From Planctobacterium sp965279005 (GTDB lineage Bacteria; Pseudomonadota; Gammaproteobacteria; Enterobacterales; Alteromonadaceae): DNA of 64,000 bases. The DNA lies in the NCBI GenBank assembly GCA_965279005.1, contig CBDIHK010000028.1, forward strand, positions 124,001 to 188,000, written 5' to 3'. The notes under the pieces were generated by a model that worked only from the letters and a program-made list of their open reading frames with translations, was not told where the DNA came from and ran no database searches. Below are positions 43,952 to 52,387 of the stretch, in pieces (position 1 is the stretch's first letter; each line of letters opens with the position of its first letter). Made by a program: the position numbers and the translations under genes.

Positions 43952-46154
43952 ATTTAACCCCTATAGAAGCTTGCCTAGTTTTGCCAGGACGTGCACCAAA
44001 TGGCCTGCGTGAAACAATTTCTACTTCATCACTAACATTGTCCAGCTTGGCGTAAAAACGTAAAGATGGGTTGAATTGGTACCAACCAAACAGGTCAAAT
44101 ACCGAATAGCTATCTGTCTCCACGCCTTCAAGCTCGGTGGCGCTGCCTGCTGCTTCCAACATGCTGCTTGTGGATTTGGCGTTCAAACTAACCTGCCAGC
44201 TCCCGCCCTCTAAACTAAGCCCTATATTGACCTGGTGTTCGGGCAAGTAAGGCAGCTCATCACCCGCGCTAACATTGCCCCACTGGGCAAACTCGGAGAA
44301 AAAGCTATTTTGGAACTCTGATTCAGTGAAGGTATAGGCCAGCGTTGGCACCAAACTCAACCCTGCGCCTAATTTCACTCTGGTATTGAGGGCGAGTTCG
44401 GCCCCATATATTTCCACTTCACCGCCATTGAATTCCTGATCCAATTGCGTAGTACAGCCGCTAGAAAAAGTGCATGTACCTTTTAGGTTGCTGTAATCAT
44501 TATAGAAACCAATGGCTTCCAGCTGCATATCGTCATAACTGGCACGTACACCAAATTCGTAATTCCAGCTCTCTTCAGGATCAATTCCAGTGGCTTGACC
44601 AGGACTATTGGGTACAAAACCTTTTGTTATACCCGCTAGCAGGCCAAGCGATTCCGTGACTTGGTAGAACATCCCTACCCCCGGCAACAGGACAATGTCG
44701 CTGTTGCTATCCGTGGTTTGGGCAAGATAGTCGCTGCTGTCACCGTCAATATCCTCTACCCTTAAACCAATCGTAGTATGCAAATTGCCACTCACTAATT
44801 TAGTATTTAAGTAGCCAGAGATAGCGGTCACTTCATCTTTGTTATTGACCAATATATCGTCAGGCAACCCGGAAAGCTGCAACTGCCCCTGTTGCATATT
44901 GAAATAGCGTGCCCGGTGCAGGCGTTCTACCTGGTCTTGGTGCAACCTAACACCGGCATCAATACTGATATCGTAGCTGCCCCAATCACCTTCCCATTCG
45001 TACTTGGTCTCAATACCCTGGCTGTAATAAGTCCTGTCATTTAGGGTAAAAACCAAAGTCTCATCGGCTGTGAGGGAATCGCGCTCGCCTTTTAGCACCT
45101 GCACAAACAGGCTATTCAAGCCAGTATCGGGTGAATTCAGGACAGTGGCAAAACTACGGTTGCCGGTAAAGCCGTTTAACCTATCCCAATCGCGGTTAAA
45201 ATCGCGCCGATAAACCTGGGTATAAAGTGAAGACTGGGGTGATAACTCTATGTAGTGGCTCAACTGGAACTGAGCATGCTCCCAGTCTAATTTGTCATTG
45301 TTGCTAGCGGCATAGCGTTGGTATGGATCAGCAGCAAAATCGCTATCGGTAAGACCAAGATAGGTTTCGTTTGACACCTCATCAGCGTAGCCGACCTTTA
45401 AGTTCCATACCTGGTTATGGGGATCATTGGGCACTTCATAGCGAAACTTACCCAGCAGATCATTCTTAGCAAAACCTGTATCATCACCACTTGGCAATGT
45501 CTTAAAACCATCGGAGTGTAAGTTGACTGCCTCTACCAAAAAGCCAATCCCTTCCACCTCACCAGTCACAAAACCGTGGGCTTTGCGGTAGTCTTGCTGG
45601 CCAAAAGCCAAATCTAGTTCGCCAGCAAATTCATTCCCAAGATTGTCACCGCCAATCGGGCGCGACACCAGGTTCACCGCACCGCCTACAGTATTGGGAC
45701 CATATGCGATTGCTGAGGGTCCCTTGAATACCTCCACTGCCGACATCCTGGATACCGTGGGGAAATAGTAGGCAGCAGGCGCGGCATAGGGCGCTGGCGC
45801 GATTAATACCCCATCTTCCATTAAGGCAATTTTGCTACTGCGCTCGGCAATTGCCCCACGCAACCCGATATTGGGGCGCAACCCGTAGCCATCTTCTTCG
45901 CGGATATAAACACCCGGTACCGTTTGCAACACCCGGTGGATGTCGTCAAACTCATATTTTTCTAGGTCTTGTGCGTCCACAACAAAAGCGGAACCGGGTG
46001 CAGTTTGCAAGGCTTGCTCATTGCCAAAGATATAGACAACCTCAATGTCCTTGTCAGAATCGCCTTGTTCTTGGGCAAGAACTGGCAAAGTACCAACCGC
46101 CAAACACAATGCTAATGCAATGGGCGATAGTTTGTTTTTCGAAAGTCTAAACAT
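43941..46154 (-). CDS. TonB-dependent receptor, FecA-like
   Basis: The start at 46154 (MFRLSKNKL) directly opens a signal peptide cleaved after LAQ, giving 737 residues. A possible TonB box is DIEVVYIFG, near the mature N-terminus. The plug domain has VLQTVPGVYIREEDGYGLRPNIGLRG and ALMEDGVLIAPAPYAAPAAYYFP, followed by YGPNTVGGAVNLVSR, and resembles the ferric dicitrate receptor FecA. The 22-strand barrel ends GKTRQASIGVKYAF with the terminal Phe needed for assembly. The gene starts 7 bp after the second imelysin gene. No FecIR-type signalling extension is visible. Confidence 0.92.
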   Translation of the reverse strand: MFRLSKNKLSPIALALCLAVGTLPVLAQEQGDSDKDIEVVYIFGNEQALQTAPGSAFVVDAQDLEKYEFDDIHRVLQTVPGVYIREEDGYGLRPNIGLRGAIAERSSKIALMEDGVLIAPAPYAAPAAYYFPTVSRMSAVEVFKGPSAIAYGPNTVGGAVNLVSRPIGGDNLGNEFAGELDLAFGQQDYRKAHGFVTGEVEGIGFLVEAVNLHSDGFKTLPSGDDTGFAKNDLLGKFRYEVPNDPHNQVWNLKVGYADEVSNETYLGLTDSDFAADPYQRYAASNNDKLDWEHAQFQLSHYIELSPQSSLYTQVYRRDFNRDWDRLNGFTGNRSFATVLNSPDTGLNSLFVQVLKGERDSLTADETLVFTLNDRTYYSQGIETKYEWEGDWGSYDISIDAGVRLHQDQVERLHRARYFNMQQGQLQLSGLPDDILVNNKDEVTAISGYLNTKLVSGNLHTTIGLRVEDIDGDSSDYLAQTTDSNSDIVLLPGVGMFYQVTESLGLLAGITKGFVPNSPGQATGIDPEESWNYEFGVRASYDDMQLEAIGFYNDYSNLKGTCTFSSGCTTQLDQEFNGGEVEIYGAELALNTRVKLGAGLSLVPTLAYTFTESEFQNSFFSEFAQWGNVSAGDELPYLPEHQVNIGLSLEGGSWQVSLNAKSTSSMLEAAGSATELEGVETDSYSVFDLFGWYQFNPSLRFYAKLDNVSDEVEIVSRRPFGARPGKTRQASIGVKYAF

Positions 46155-46161
46155 ACAGCCC

Positions 46162-47349
46162 TTAGTCCCCATCGTTGGCATTAAAGCCAATATTGATATC
46201 CAAAGCTTGTACAAACCCTGTAGTCAGGACGTCCCTAACGTCGCGCAAGTTGTCGATTAATCCTGATAGTGCCGCCCTTCCCGCTTCGTCCTGCAATAGG
46301 TCTTCGTAGGAATTGAATTGGCTTTGGATGTTATTGATGGCGGTGATACTTGCATTGATACTATCCAGCATCTGGCTATTGATACTACCTTGATCCAAAG
46401 TACTGGTTAGGATGTCATCAAAACCATTACCATCGCCAGCGGTGTATAGGGTCAAAAAGGCATTTAGGTTAGTCCTGATGCTGTTAAATGACTCATCGCT
46501 CAGGACGTGTTCTGTTATGGAGATATCGCCTGGGCTGGCATCTCCAAGGGGCACCAGCATTTTTTCATCTTTAACCAATTCCAATTGCTCAAGCCAGTTG
46601 GTAACCAGCTCTTCCACCGCATCCTGTATCGAGGTAAATTCGCCGGTGCCTGCTATCAAATTGGCACGGTAGTCATCGCCTGACGGTTGCCACGCAGTAT
46701 TCACGTCGCTGCTAATATTCGCCAGGTTTTGGGCAATTGCGCTAGCCACTTCACAGCGTTTATCGCGATCTGCGGCATCAAGCAGAGAGGCATTAGCTTG
46801 GGCTGGGTATAGCAGGTATTCCAATGCAGGGATCCCTTGCCCACCCACGTTCTGCCCGGCGACAATATCTGCCGTGACAGTCTGTTGTTCCAACAATAAA
46901 TTTTCTACACCGCGGCTAACCGCATTGTTGGTATCGGGAAAGAACTGCACGCGGAACAATCGGTTTTCATCAACAACAGGGCCAACCTTAATCCACTGCA
47001 CTGCCTGCCATGCCTGGTTGAATTCCGCCCAGTCGGTTTTCACAGCGTCCAAGTCCGAAGCCAGGGGCGATGCATTGTCGCAAAAGCCAGTAACCCCGGC
47101 GAGCAATGCTTGTGCTTCCTCGTCCATAGTCTGGTATCCAGGAACTATGTGGTTATCGGCAAGATCGGTCAAGTAACTAGCAAAAGCCTCGTCCAAACTC
47201 GCGGGAGGAGTTGGTGTTGGTGTTGGCGCTGGCGCCGGGGCAGGAGAAGGTGTCGGAGAGCTATCGCCACCGCCGCCCCCCCCACAAGCTGCAACGGTTA
47301 GCGCCAAGGCAACGCTACAAGCAAGTTTGTTTAGCTTCATCATTTTCAT
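46162..47349 (-). CDS. imelysin-family lipoprotein 2
   Basis: A 395-residue protein with lipobox LTVAAC, then a Gly run and a Pro-Ala/Pro-Thr linker (about 21-50) before the imelysin (M75-like) domain. The domain has WIKVGPVVDENRLFRVQFFPD in its first half and GIPALEYLLYP where the other copy has a GxHxxE motif; here the His is replaced by Pro. Imelysins are related to EfeO iron-binding proteins and are thought to bind iron rather than cleave peptides. AGGAGA lies 7 bp before the ATG. Confidence 0.9.
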   Translation of the reverse strand: MKMMKLNKLACSVALALTVAACGGGGGGDSSPTPSPAPAPAPTPTPTPPASLDEAFASYLTDLADNHIVPGYQTMDEEAQALLAGVTGFCDNASPLASDLDAVKTDWAEFNQAWQAVQWIKVGPVVDENRLFRVQFFPDTNNAVSRGVENLLLEQQTVTADIVAGQNVGGQGIPALEYLLYPAQANASLLDAADRDKRCEVASAIAQNLANISSDVNTAWQPSGDDYRANLIAGTGEFTSIQDAVEELVTNWLEQLELVKDEKMLVPLGDASPGDISITEHVLSDESFNSIRTNLNAFLTLYTAGDGNGFDDILTSTLDQGSINSQMLDSINASITAINNIQSQFNSYEDLLQDEAGRAALSGLIDNLRDVRDVLTTGFVQALDINIGFNANDGD

Positions 47350-47358
47350 CGTGTTCTC

Positions 47359-48762
47359 CTAAATCGCCTTTATAAAGGCAATTAATGCATCTCTGTCTGC
47401 TTTATCTAATCGTTTAAAATTGTTTTTGCTGGCTTCAGCTTCACCACCGTGCCATAAAATGGCCTCCTGAAGCGTGCGGGCACGGCCATCATGTAGGTAG
47501 GTTTCCTGCTTGCGGTATTGGGCTTGCAATCCAAGTCCCCACAGTGGTGGCGTGCGCCACTCCCGCCCATTGGCATCAAACTCGTTGACACCATCCGCCA
47601 AACCTTCTCCCATATCGTGTAAGGCGAGGTTGGAGTATGGCCAGATAGTTTGCCCCGCCAATTCAGCCACAGGATAGTCTTGCTCGGTGGTGTAGTTTGG
47701 GGTATGGCAAGCTGCGCAATCGCTTTGGTAAAACAGTTGCCGCCCATTTGCTACTTGAGGATTATCTAACCGGCGGGCTGGCGGCACCGCGATATATTGG
47801 TTAAAGGTGATCACCAAATCCAATAGCTTGTCTGGAATTTCCACACCAGCATGGCCACCTGCAGCAGACGCAAGCTGGCATTCCTGCTGGATTGACGAGC
47901 AGGACTCTTCTGGAAACAAGTTGTTGGTAATACCAATATCATCGCGGAATGCGGCTGCCACCTGTTGCGCTAAGTTGGGCTGCTTGGCTTTTAATCCAAA
48001 GCGACCAATTTCAATTGCACCGCTACGGACGTTCAGCACCCGGTTGTATTTTGCCGAGATGCCATCGCCATCACTATCCTCGATATCTTCCTGGACGAGC
48101 AAATCTGCCTCGGCAATGGCGTCTAACAAGCCAGAACCATACACCACAGGGGCAAAACGTGGAGATAGACCAACGCCCTGTGCCAATGTACCGTAATTGA
48201 GTTTGCTTAACTCGATATTGGGCTTGCGCAATTGGTAGGTCTCACCATCTGGAAAGGCACCATCAATGTAGTTATAGGTCAGCACCATGCTTGCTTCACC
48301 CCTTAGCGGCTGATCTTTGCCAGCAAATGCCTGGGCGATGCTCCTGGGTTGGATCTGGCCACCGTAATGGGGATCAACCTTGTTGTCACCGGGTACGGTG
48401 CTTCCCAACCGCAAAACCATGGCAGAAGGTAGGCTCTCACCTTCTTCTGGCAGATCGCCGCGGGCACCAGCTAAATGGCAGCTAATGCAAGATCGGGTAT
48501 TGAATATTGGTCCCAGTCCATCGCGGTCTTTGGTGGAACTCGGTGCAATGACCCAGGGATCCCGAAACAAAGAAAACCCAGTCCAAAAATTAAGCTCATC
48601 CATCCGGTCGACATTGGCACCTGGGAAGATAAAACTGCGATCCGATAGGCGCTTAGCCGTCATGCCACCACCGGGTGACCACTCAGTAGGATCCGACGCT
48701 GGTGCTTTTTGCCCCTGGCAAGCAATTAAGCCAAGGACTAAGGGTAATATTAAAATGCGAAT
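47359..48762 (-). CDS. di-heme oxidoreductase-family lipoprotein 2, apparent ATT start
   Basis: The family match (PF06537, formerly thiol oxidoreductase-like) has two c-type heme motifs, SCISCHLAGARG and CAACHTPNY, and the C-terminal YLHDGRARTLQEAILWHGGEAE. The first ATG (48663) would leave the protein without any export signal. Reading upstream to a TAA gives a lipoprotein signal RILILPLVLGLIAC in the same frame, beginning at ATT 48762 with AAGGGG 7 bp before it. So the gene probably starts at ATT (467 residues) unless the base is an error. It follows the first cytochrome by 11 bp. Confidence 0.85.
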   Translation of the reverse strand: MRILILPLVLGLIACQGQKAPASDPTEWSPGGGMTAKRLSDRSFIFPGANVDRMDELNFWTGFSLFRDPWVIAPSSTKDRDGLGPIFNTRSCISCHLAGARGDLPEEGESLPSAMVLRLGSTVPGDNKVDPHYGGQIQPRSIAQAFAGKDQPLRGEASMVLTYNYIDGAFPDGETYQLRKPNIELSKLNYGTLAQGVGLSPRFAPVVYGSGLLDAIAEADLLVQEDIEDSDGDGISAKYNRVLNVRSGAIEIGRFGLKAKQPNLAQQVAAAFRDDIGITNNLFPEESCSSIQQECQLASAAGGHAGVEIPDKLLDLVITFNQYIAVPPARRLDNPQVANGRQLFYQSDCAACHTPNYTTEQDYPVAELAGQTIWPYSNLALHDMGEGLADGVNEFDANGREWRTPPLWGLGLQAQYRKQETYLHDGRARTLQEAILWHGGEAEASKNNFKRLDKADRDALIAFIKAI

Positions 48763-48773
48763 GGTTTATCCCC

Positions 48774-50468
48774 TTATAGCGACTGCAAAAAATCCAAAAG
48801 TTGTTGTCGTTCGGCAGCGCTGAAATTAACAAACGCATCCCTGCTTGCCTGGGCTTCGCCTCCATGCCACAAGATGGCCTCTTCGATAGTACGTGCACGG
48901 CCATCATGCAAGAAGCTGGCTTTAGGATTGACAGTGGTTACCAACCCTAAGCCCCACAATGCAGGGGTTTTCCATTCAGAGCCGCTGGCATCACCCTGGC
49001 TGAGCCCATCGGCCAAACCTTCACACCGCTGCACGTAATAACAAGACGCGCCAGACTCACAGGGCGCGCCATCTGATAGCTCTTGGCTAACCTGACAACT
49101 ACCGCCCATATCGTGCAACAACAAGTCAGTGAAAGGATAAATAGTTTGGTTGGATAGCATGGCAATAGGTTCGGGATCGGGCTCCAAGCTGATTAAGGTG
49201 ATTTCGCCCAACAAGCTGCCTTCTGCTTCACCTGTCAGGTGTCTTGGCGTGTGGCAACCGGCACAATTCGCCGTAAAAAATAGTTCACGCCCGGCGACAA
49301 TATCGCTATCCCACACATCGTTATCACGGTCGTAACCTCGGCGTGCAGGCACACCGAGTACCCTGTTATAAAACTCCACCAATGCCAATTCGCGATCCGT
49401 TATATCTGGCTGATTACCGGTTTTATCCTCAGTATCAGCGATGGCCTGGCAGGCTACTTGACCACTAGTGCAGTTTTCTTCAATAAATATCGAGCTGGTA
49501 ATGCCAACATCGCCCCGGTAGGCGCCAGCAGTTTGCTGCAATACACTCGGTGTTTGCGCTTTGTAAGCAAAGCGGCCAATACGCATCTCACCACGGGACA
49601 CGTCCATCACCATCGAAGCACGACCAGATATGCCATCACCATCGCTGTCGTCAGGATCTGCAAGGGCTAAAAGGTTTTCCTGGGGAATAGTTTCCAACAG
49701 ACCAGAGCCAAATACATGGGGTGCAACCCTGGGGGAAAATCGGATATCGTCAACAAAGTCACCAAAGCTCATATCTTTGAACTTATAGATCGGACGCCTA
49801 AGTTCGTAGGCTGTCCCGTCGGCGTAATTGCCATTTACCATTTCCCACTCAATGTAAGGGTATGCTTCACCCACCAATACATCGCCATTGAGCGAACCAC
49901 CATAAACTGGCCAGCCCGATTCAAAATCAGACGTGTCAAAGCTCTGCACGGCAAAAGTCTGTATTTGGTCGCCATACATTGGATCCGGTGCACCGTCGCC
50001 GTCCCCTAATTTAACTAACGCGGCAGTAAACGGCTCGTCGGCATCTTCAGGTAAAAAGCCCCGGCCATCTTTAATATGGCAACCTTGGCAGTTACTGGTA
50101 TTGAGCAAGGGCCCCATTCCAGAGTGGGGGGTACGGAATATATGGTCACCCGACGTAAAGTTGCCATCTAGCTGGAAATCTTGCGCAATAGGCTCAGGAC
50201 GCAAAGAAAAGGCGTCGCTACCACTAACAAATAACGTAGCATCACCGCCTGCCAGGTATTCTCCTGTATCGGGTTGATCGCTGCTGATTGGCTCCAGGCC
50301 ACTGTGATCAGTCACAGGATCAGGAGTGGGCGCGGGCGTTGGTGTGGGCGTTGGTGCGGGCGTCGGAGTAGGTGTCGGTGTCGAGGAATCGCCACTGCCG
50401 CCACCGCAGGCACTTAACAGGGAAAGTGCAATGGCAAGGGCCAAGTAATTTTTAGGTTTAGCGTACAT
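48774..50468 (-). CDS. di-heme oxidoreductase-family lipoprotein 1
   Basis: A 564-residue protein with lipobox LLSAC, a Gly run and a long Pro-Thr/Pro-Ala stalk (about 30-52). The di-heme domain has heme motifs CQGCHIKDGRGF and CAGCHTPRHLTG, GSGLLETIP, a DSDGDGISGR calcium-type loop and FLHDGRARTIEEAILWHGGEAQ. The fold is related to di-heme peroxidases (MauG/CcpA). Extra cysteines near residue 450-475 may form disulfides. It is probably an outer-membrane lipoprotein that moves electrons to or from iron or a thiol substrate. Confidence 0.92.
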   Translation of the reverse strand: MYAKPKNYLALAIALSLLSACGGGSGDSSTPTPTPTPAPTPTPTPAPTPDPVTDHSGLEPISSDQPDTGEYLAGGDATLFVSGSDAFSLRPEPIAQDFQLDGNFTSGDHIFRTPHSGMGPLLNTSNCQGCHIKDGRGFLPEDADEPFTAALVKLGDGDGAPDPMYGDQIQTFAVQSFDTSDFESGWPVYGGSLNGDVLVGEAYPYIEWEMVNGNYADGTAYELRRPIYKFKDMSFGDFVDDIRFSPRVAPHVFGSGLLETIPQENLLALADPDDSDGDGISGRASMVMDVSRGEMRIGRFAYKAQTPSVLQQTAGAYRGDVGITSSIFIEENCTSGQVACQAIADTEDKTGNQPDITDRELALVEFYNRVLGVPARRGYDRDNDVWDSDIVAGRELFFTANCAGCHTPRHLTGEAEGSLLGEITLISLEPDPEPIAMLSNQTIYPFTDLLLHDMGGSCQVSQELSDGAPCESGASCYYVQRCEGLADGLSQGDASGSEWKTPALWGLGLVTTVNPKASFLHDGRARTIEEAILWHGGEAQASRDAFVNFSAAERQQLLDFLQSL

Positions 50469-50506
50469 ATCTGGTCCTGATACTTCTGCTTAATTAAATG
50501 GAATGC

Positions 50507-50537
50507 AAAAAACAAAAACGGGGGGGCTTTAGCCCCC
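50507..50537 (-). terminator. Rho-independent terminator inside the iron operon
   Basis: On the minus strand GGGGGC-TAAA-GCCCCC is followed by a T-rich stretch (CGTTTTTGTTTTTTG). It lies 26 bp after the first imelysin stop and before the cytochrome gene, so it would lower expression of the downstream genes relative to imelysin 1. Confidence 0.8.
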
Positions 50538-50563
50538 TACGTTAATCTTGTTCAAAGCTCAAA

Positions 50564-51979
50564 TTAGTCACCGATGTCTTCTTCTGTGTCTTGACGCAGG
50601 TCATTGGTGGTGACGCCCAAGGCATCAATAACCTGCTCAATATCATCAGTTTGCTGAACCAAGGCCTGGATCACTGCGATAACGTTTTCTTGCTGCACAC
50701 CTTCTTGGATTAGCACATCAAACGGTGTACCAGTCTTGGCTTTGGTATCAATAGTGGCAGCAGCAGCCATTGTGGCCTCTAGCGATCCGCGCAGTTGGTT
50801 GGCGAGTTCATGCTGGCCTTCAACCACCAATAGGTCATAGATAGAAGCCCCTTCCACCACTTCTCCATCAATTCGGGTATAGCTGCCGTTGAAAGAATTC
50901 TGGATACCTTTGGCATTGGTGAAAATGTCCCTGTGGGTGTTGTCACTAAAACAAGAGTGCTCGTCTTCTTGCGAGTCGGTAGTCAACGCGATGTTGATAC
51001 GCTCACCTGCCAACTCTCCGTAGCTCATGCGTCCCATGCCTTCCAGTATTTTCGCTAGTGACACATCGCCGCCCGCTACGAAGCTTGTGTAATGCACGCC
51101 TGAACCTGGCTCCCAAGCTTCTGCAACCAGGGTCAAGTCATCGATTAGTTGGTCGGCTGCTGCCAACAAATAATCACCACGGCGGTCACAGATGTCATCA
51201 GGCGCACCGATAGTGCCAGAAGTACAGGCACCCACATTGCCATTGCTAACACTGTAAAAATCACTAACCGGGCGCTGGCCGCCAGAGGCATCACGGGGGC
51301 CTGCGCCACTCAAGTCTTCATTGAGGTCTTGGCCCCAAAGCAAAAACTCAATGGCATGGTAGCCAGTGGTTACGTTGCGCTCGTCTTCTCCATATTCAAA
51401 CACGCTGGTGATCGTTTCTTGGTTAATAACCGGGTAGTTGACCGAGTCAGCTATCACATTGGTGTCCAACGCGTTGGCTGCCGCATCGGGACCTGAATTA
51501 CCGTCAACAATCGGTGCAACATAGTCAATGATGGCTTCACCTAAAGGCCACGCATTAATGCGCCCTTCAGGGCCATCGCCCTCTTCACCCATGCTGCCAT
51601 CATCGTTTAACGCATCAATTGGGCCCACGCGAAAACGGTAGACTTCAGTTTGGCCGTAGGGTTCACGGGAATCCAACCAAGCTTGCTTCGCCGCAACCAT
51701 GGTTTCAGCACTGGGATTGTCAACCAAGTCCTGTAAGGCACTGCGCATGGAAACGGCAGTAATCAAGGAGTCAGAATACTTGGCGTAGGCAAGGTTGGCG
51801 TTTGTGGTGACAACATCTTCACGAGTGACAAAAACGCTAACACCATCGGTGCCAGGTGCACCGGAAGGGCCTGCAGCACCCGCAGGACCAGTGGCACCGT
51901 CATCGCCATCGTCAACACAGGCAGATAGGCTAAGGGCAGCAACTAAAGCAATTGCCAATTTGTTAGTTCTAAAATTCAT
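50564..51979 (-). CDS. imelysin-family lipoprotein 1 with collagen-like linker
   Basis: The ATG at 51979 (MNFRTNKLAI) opens a lipoprotein signal (LSLSAC), giving 471 residues. After an acidic patch come about seven Gly-X-Y triplets (GATGPAGAAGPSGAPGTDG), a collagen-like spacer. The imelysin domain then has YRFRVGPIDAL, RINAWPLGEAIIDYV and TTGYHAIEFLLWG with the GxHxxE motif that likely binds metal. It is the first gene after the Fur/FNR promoter. The role is probably iron binding at the envelope, by analogy with EfeO. Confidence 0.92.
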   Translation of the reverse strand: MNFRTNKLAIALVAALSLSACVDDGDDGATGPAGAAGPSGAPGTDGVSVFVTREDVVTTNANLAYAKYSDSLITAVSMRSALQDLVDNPSAETMVAAKQAWLDSREPYGQTEVYRFRVGPIDALNDDGSMGEEGDGPEGRINAWPLGEAIIDYVAPIVDGNSGPDAAANALDTNVIADSVNYPVINQETITSVFEYGEDERNVTTGYHAIEFLLWGQDLNEDLSGAGPRDASGGQRPVSDFYSVSNGNVGACTSGTIGAPDDICDRRGDYLLAAADQLIDDLTLVAEAWEPGSGVHYTSFVAGGDVSLAKILEGMGRMSYGELAGERINIALTTDSQEDEHSCFSDNTHRDIFTNAKGIQNSFNGSYTRIDGEVVEGASIYDLLVVEGQHELANQLRGSLEATMAAAATIDTKAKTGTPFDVLIQEGVQQENVIAVIQALVQQTDDIEQVIDALGVTTNDLRQDTEEDIGD

Positions 51980-52042
51980 ATAATTTGTGTTCCTTGGATC
52001 GTTGGGAGACAACTGGCTGCGGTGCAGACACACCCATTAAAT

Positions 52043-52061
52043 ATGTAACAGTAAGTTACAT
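52043..52061. promoter_or_regulatory. inverted repeat near the iron operon start site
   Basis: ATGTAAC-AGTAA-GTTACAT has perfect 7-bp arms. It lies between the Fur-like box and the imelysin start, in the early transcribed leader, so it could be a regulator site or an mRNA hairpin. No known regulator is recognised. Confidence 0.45.
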
Positions 52062-52063
52062 GC

Positions 52064-52108
52064 AAATGAGAATCGTTTTTATTATATTTTCTATTAGTAT
52101 TTTGTCTA
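52064..52108 (-). promoter_or_regulatory. iron operon promoter with Fur-box-like operator
   Basis: On the minus strand TAGACA (52108-52103) and a perfect TATAAT (52086-52081) are spaced by 16 bp. Directly downstream, AATGAGAATCGTTTTTATT (read on the plus strand, about 52065-52083) matches the usual Fur box pattern AATGAGAATxxTTxTCATT in most positions. It overlaps the -10 and start site. Iron-bound Fur should repress the whole imelysin-cytochrome-receptor operon. Confidence 0.75.
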
Positions 52109-52125
52109 TTATTTATTTTATTTTT

Positions 52126-52139
52126 TTGATCTAGATCAA
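52126..52139. promoter_or_regulatory. perfect FNR/EtrA-type site upstream of the iron operon
   Basis: TTGATCTAGATCAA equals the FNR consensus TTGAT-N4-ATCAA exactly. Its centre is about 49 bp upstream of the -10 centre, so near -60 from the predicted start, the usual class I activator position. This suggests activation when oxygen is low, in addition to iron control. Confidence 0.6.
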
Positions 52140-52387
52140 TTTTTGCAAAAAGCTATACTCATCTATCTGATAAATAATAGTTTTTTATTATTTATTGAAT
52201 TAATGGCAGGGATACCTATGGTATTGAGCGCAAGTTAAAGTCGCAGTTAAATTGAGATAAAAGCTAGCCAAACAGCTAACGAAGTGTTTCTGTCAGTTAG
52301 ATAAAATAAACAATAATTTACAAATACAGTGCAACGTTACAGGTAACAAACCGGTGACTACCACGCAGTACAGCTCTAGGGGTGCGC
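52140..52387. other. AT-rich intergenic remainder
   Basis: This 248-bp stretch between the FNR-type site and the end of trmN6 holds no convincing ORF or RNA gene. It is strongly AT-rich at its left side. The only structure noticed is an almost symmetric GTTACAGGTAAC near 52337. No clear terminator for trmN6 was seen. Confidence 0.5.

Noticed and set aside
47210..47290. Tandem DNA repeat at the start of imelysin 2
   Set aside because: The repetitive bases encode the Gly run and Pro-Ala/Pro-Thr linker of the lipoprotein, so this is explained as coding low complexity.
48663..48665. ATG 48663 as the start of di-heme protein 2
   Set aside because: It would give a c-type cytochrome with no export signal, while a lipoprotein signal is encoded directly upstream in frame.
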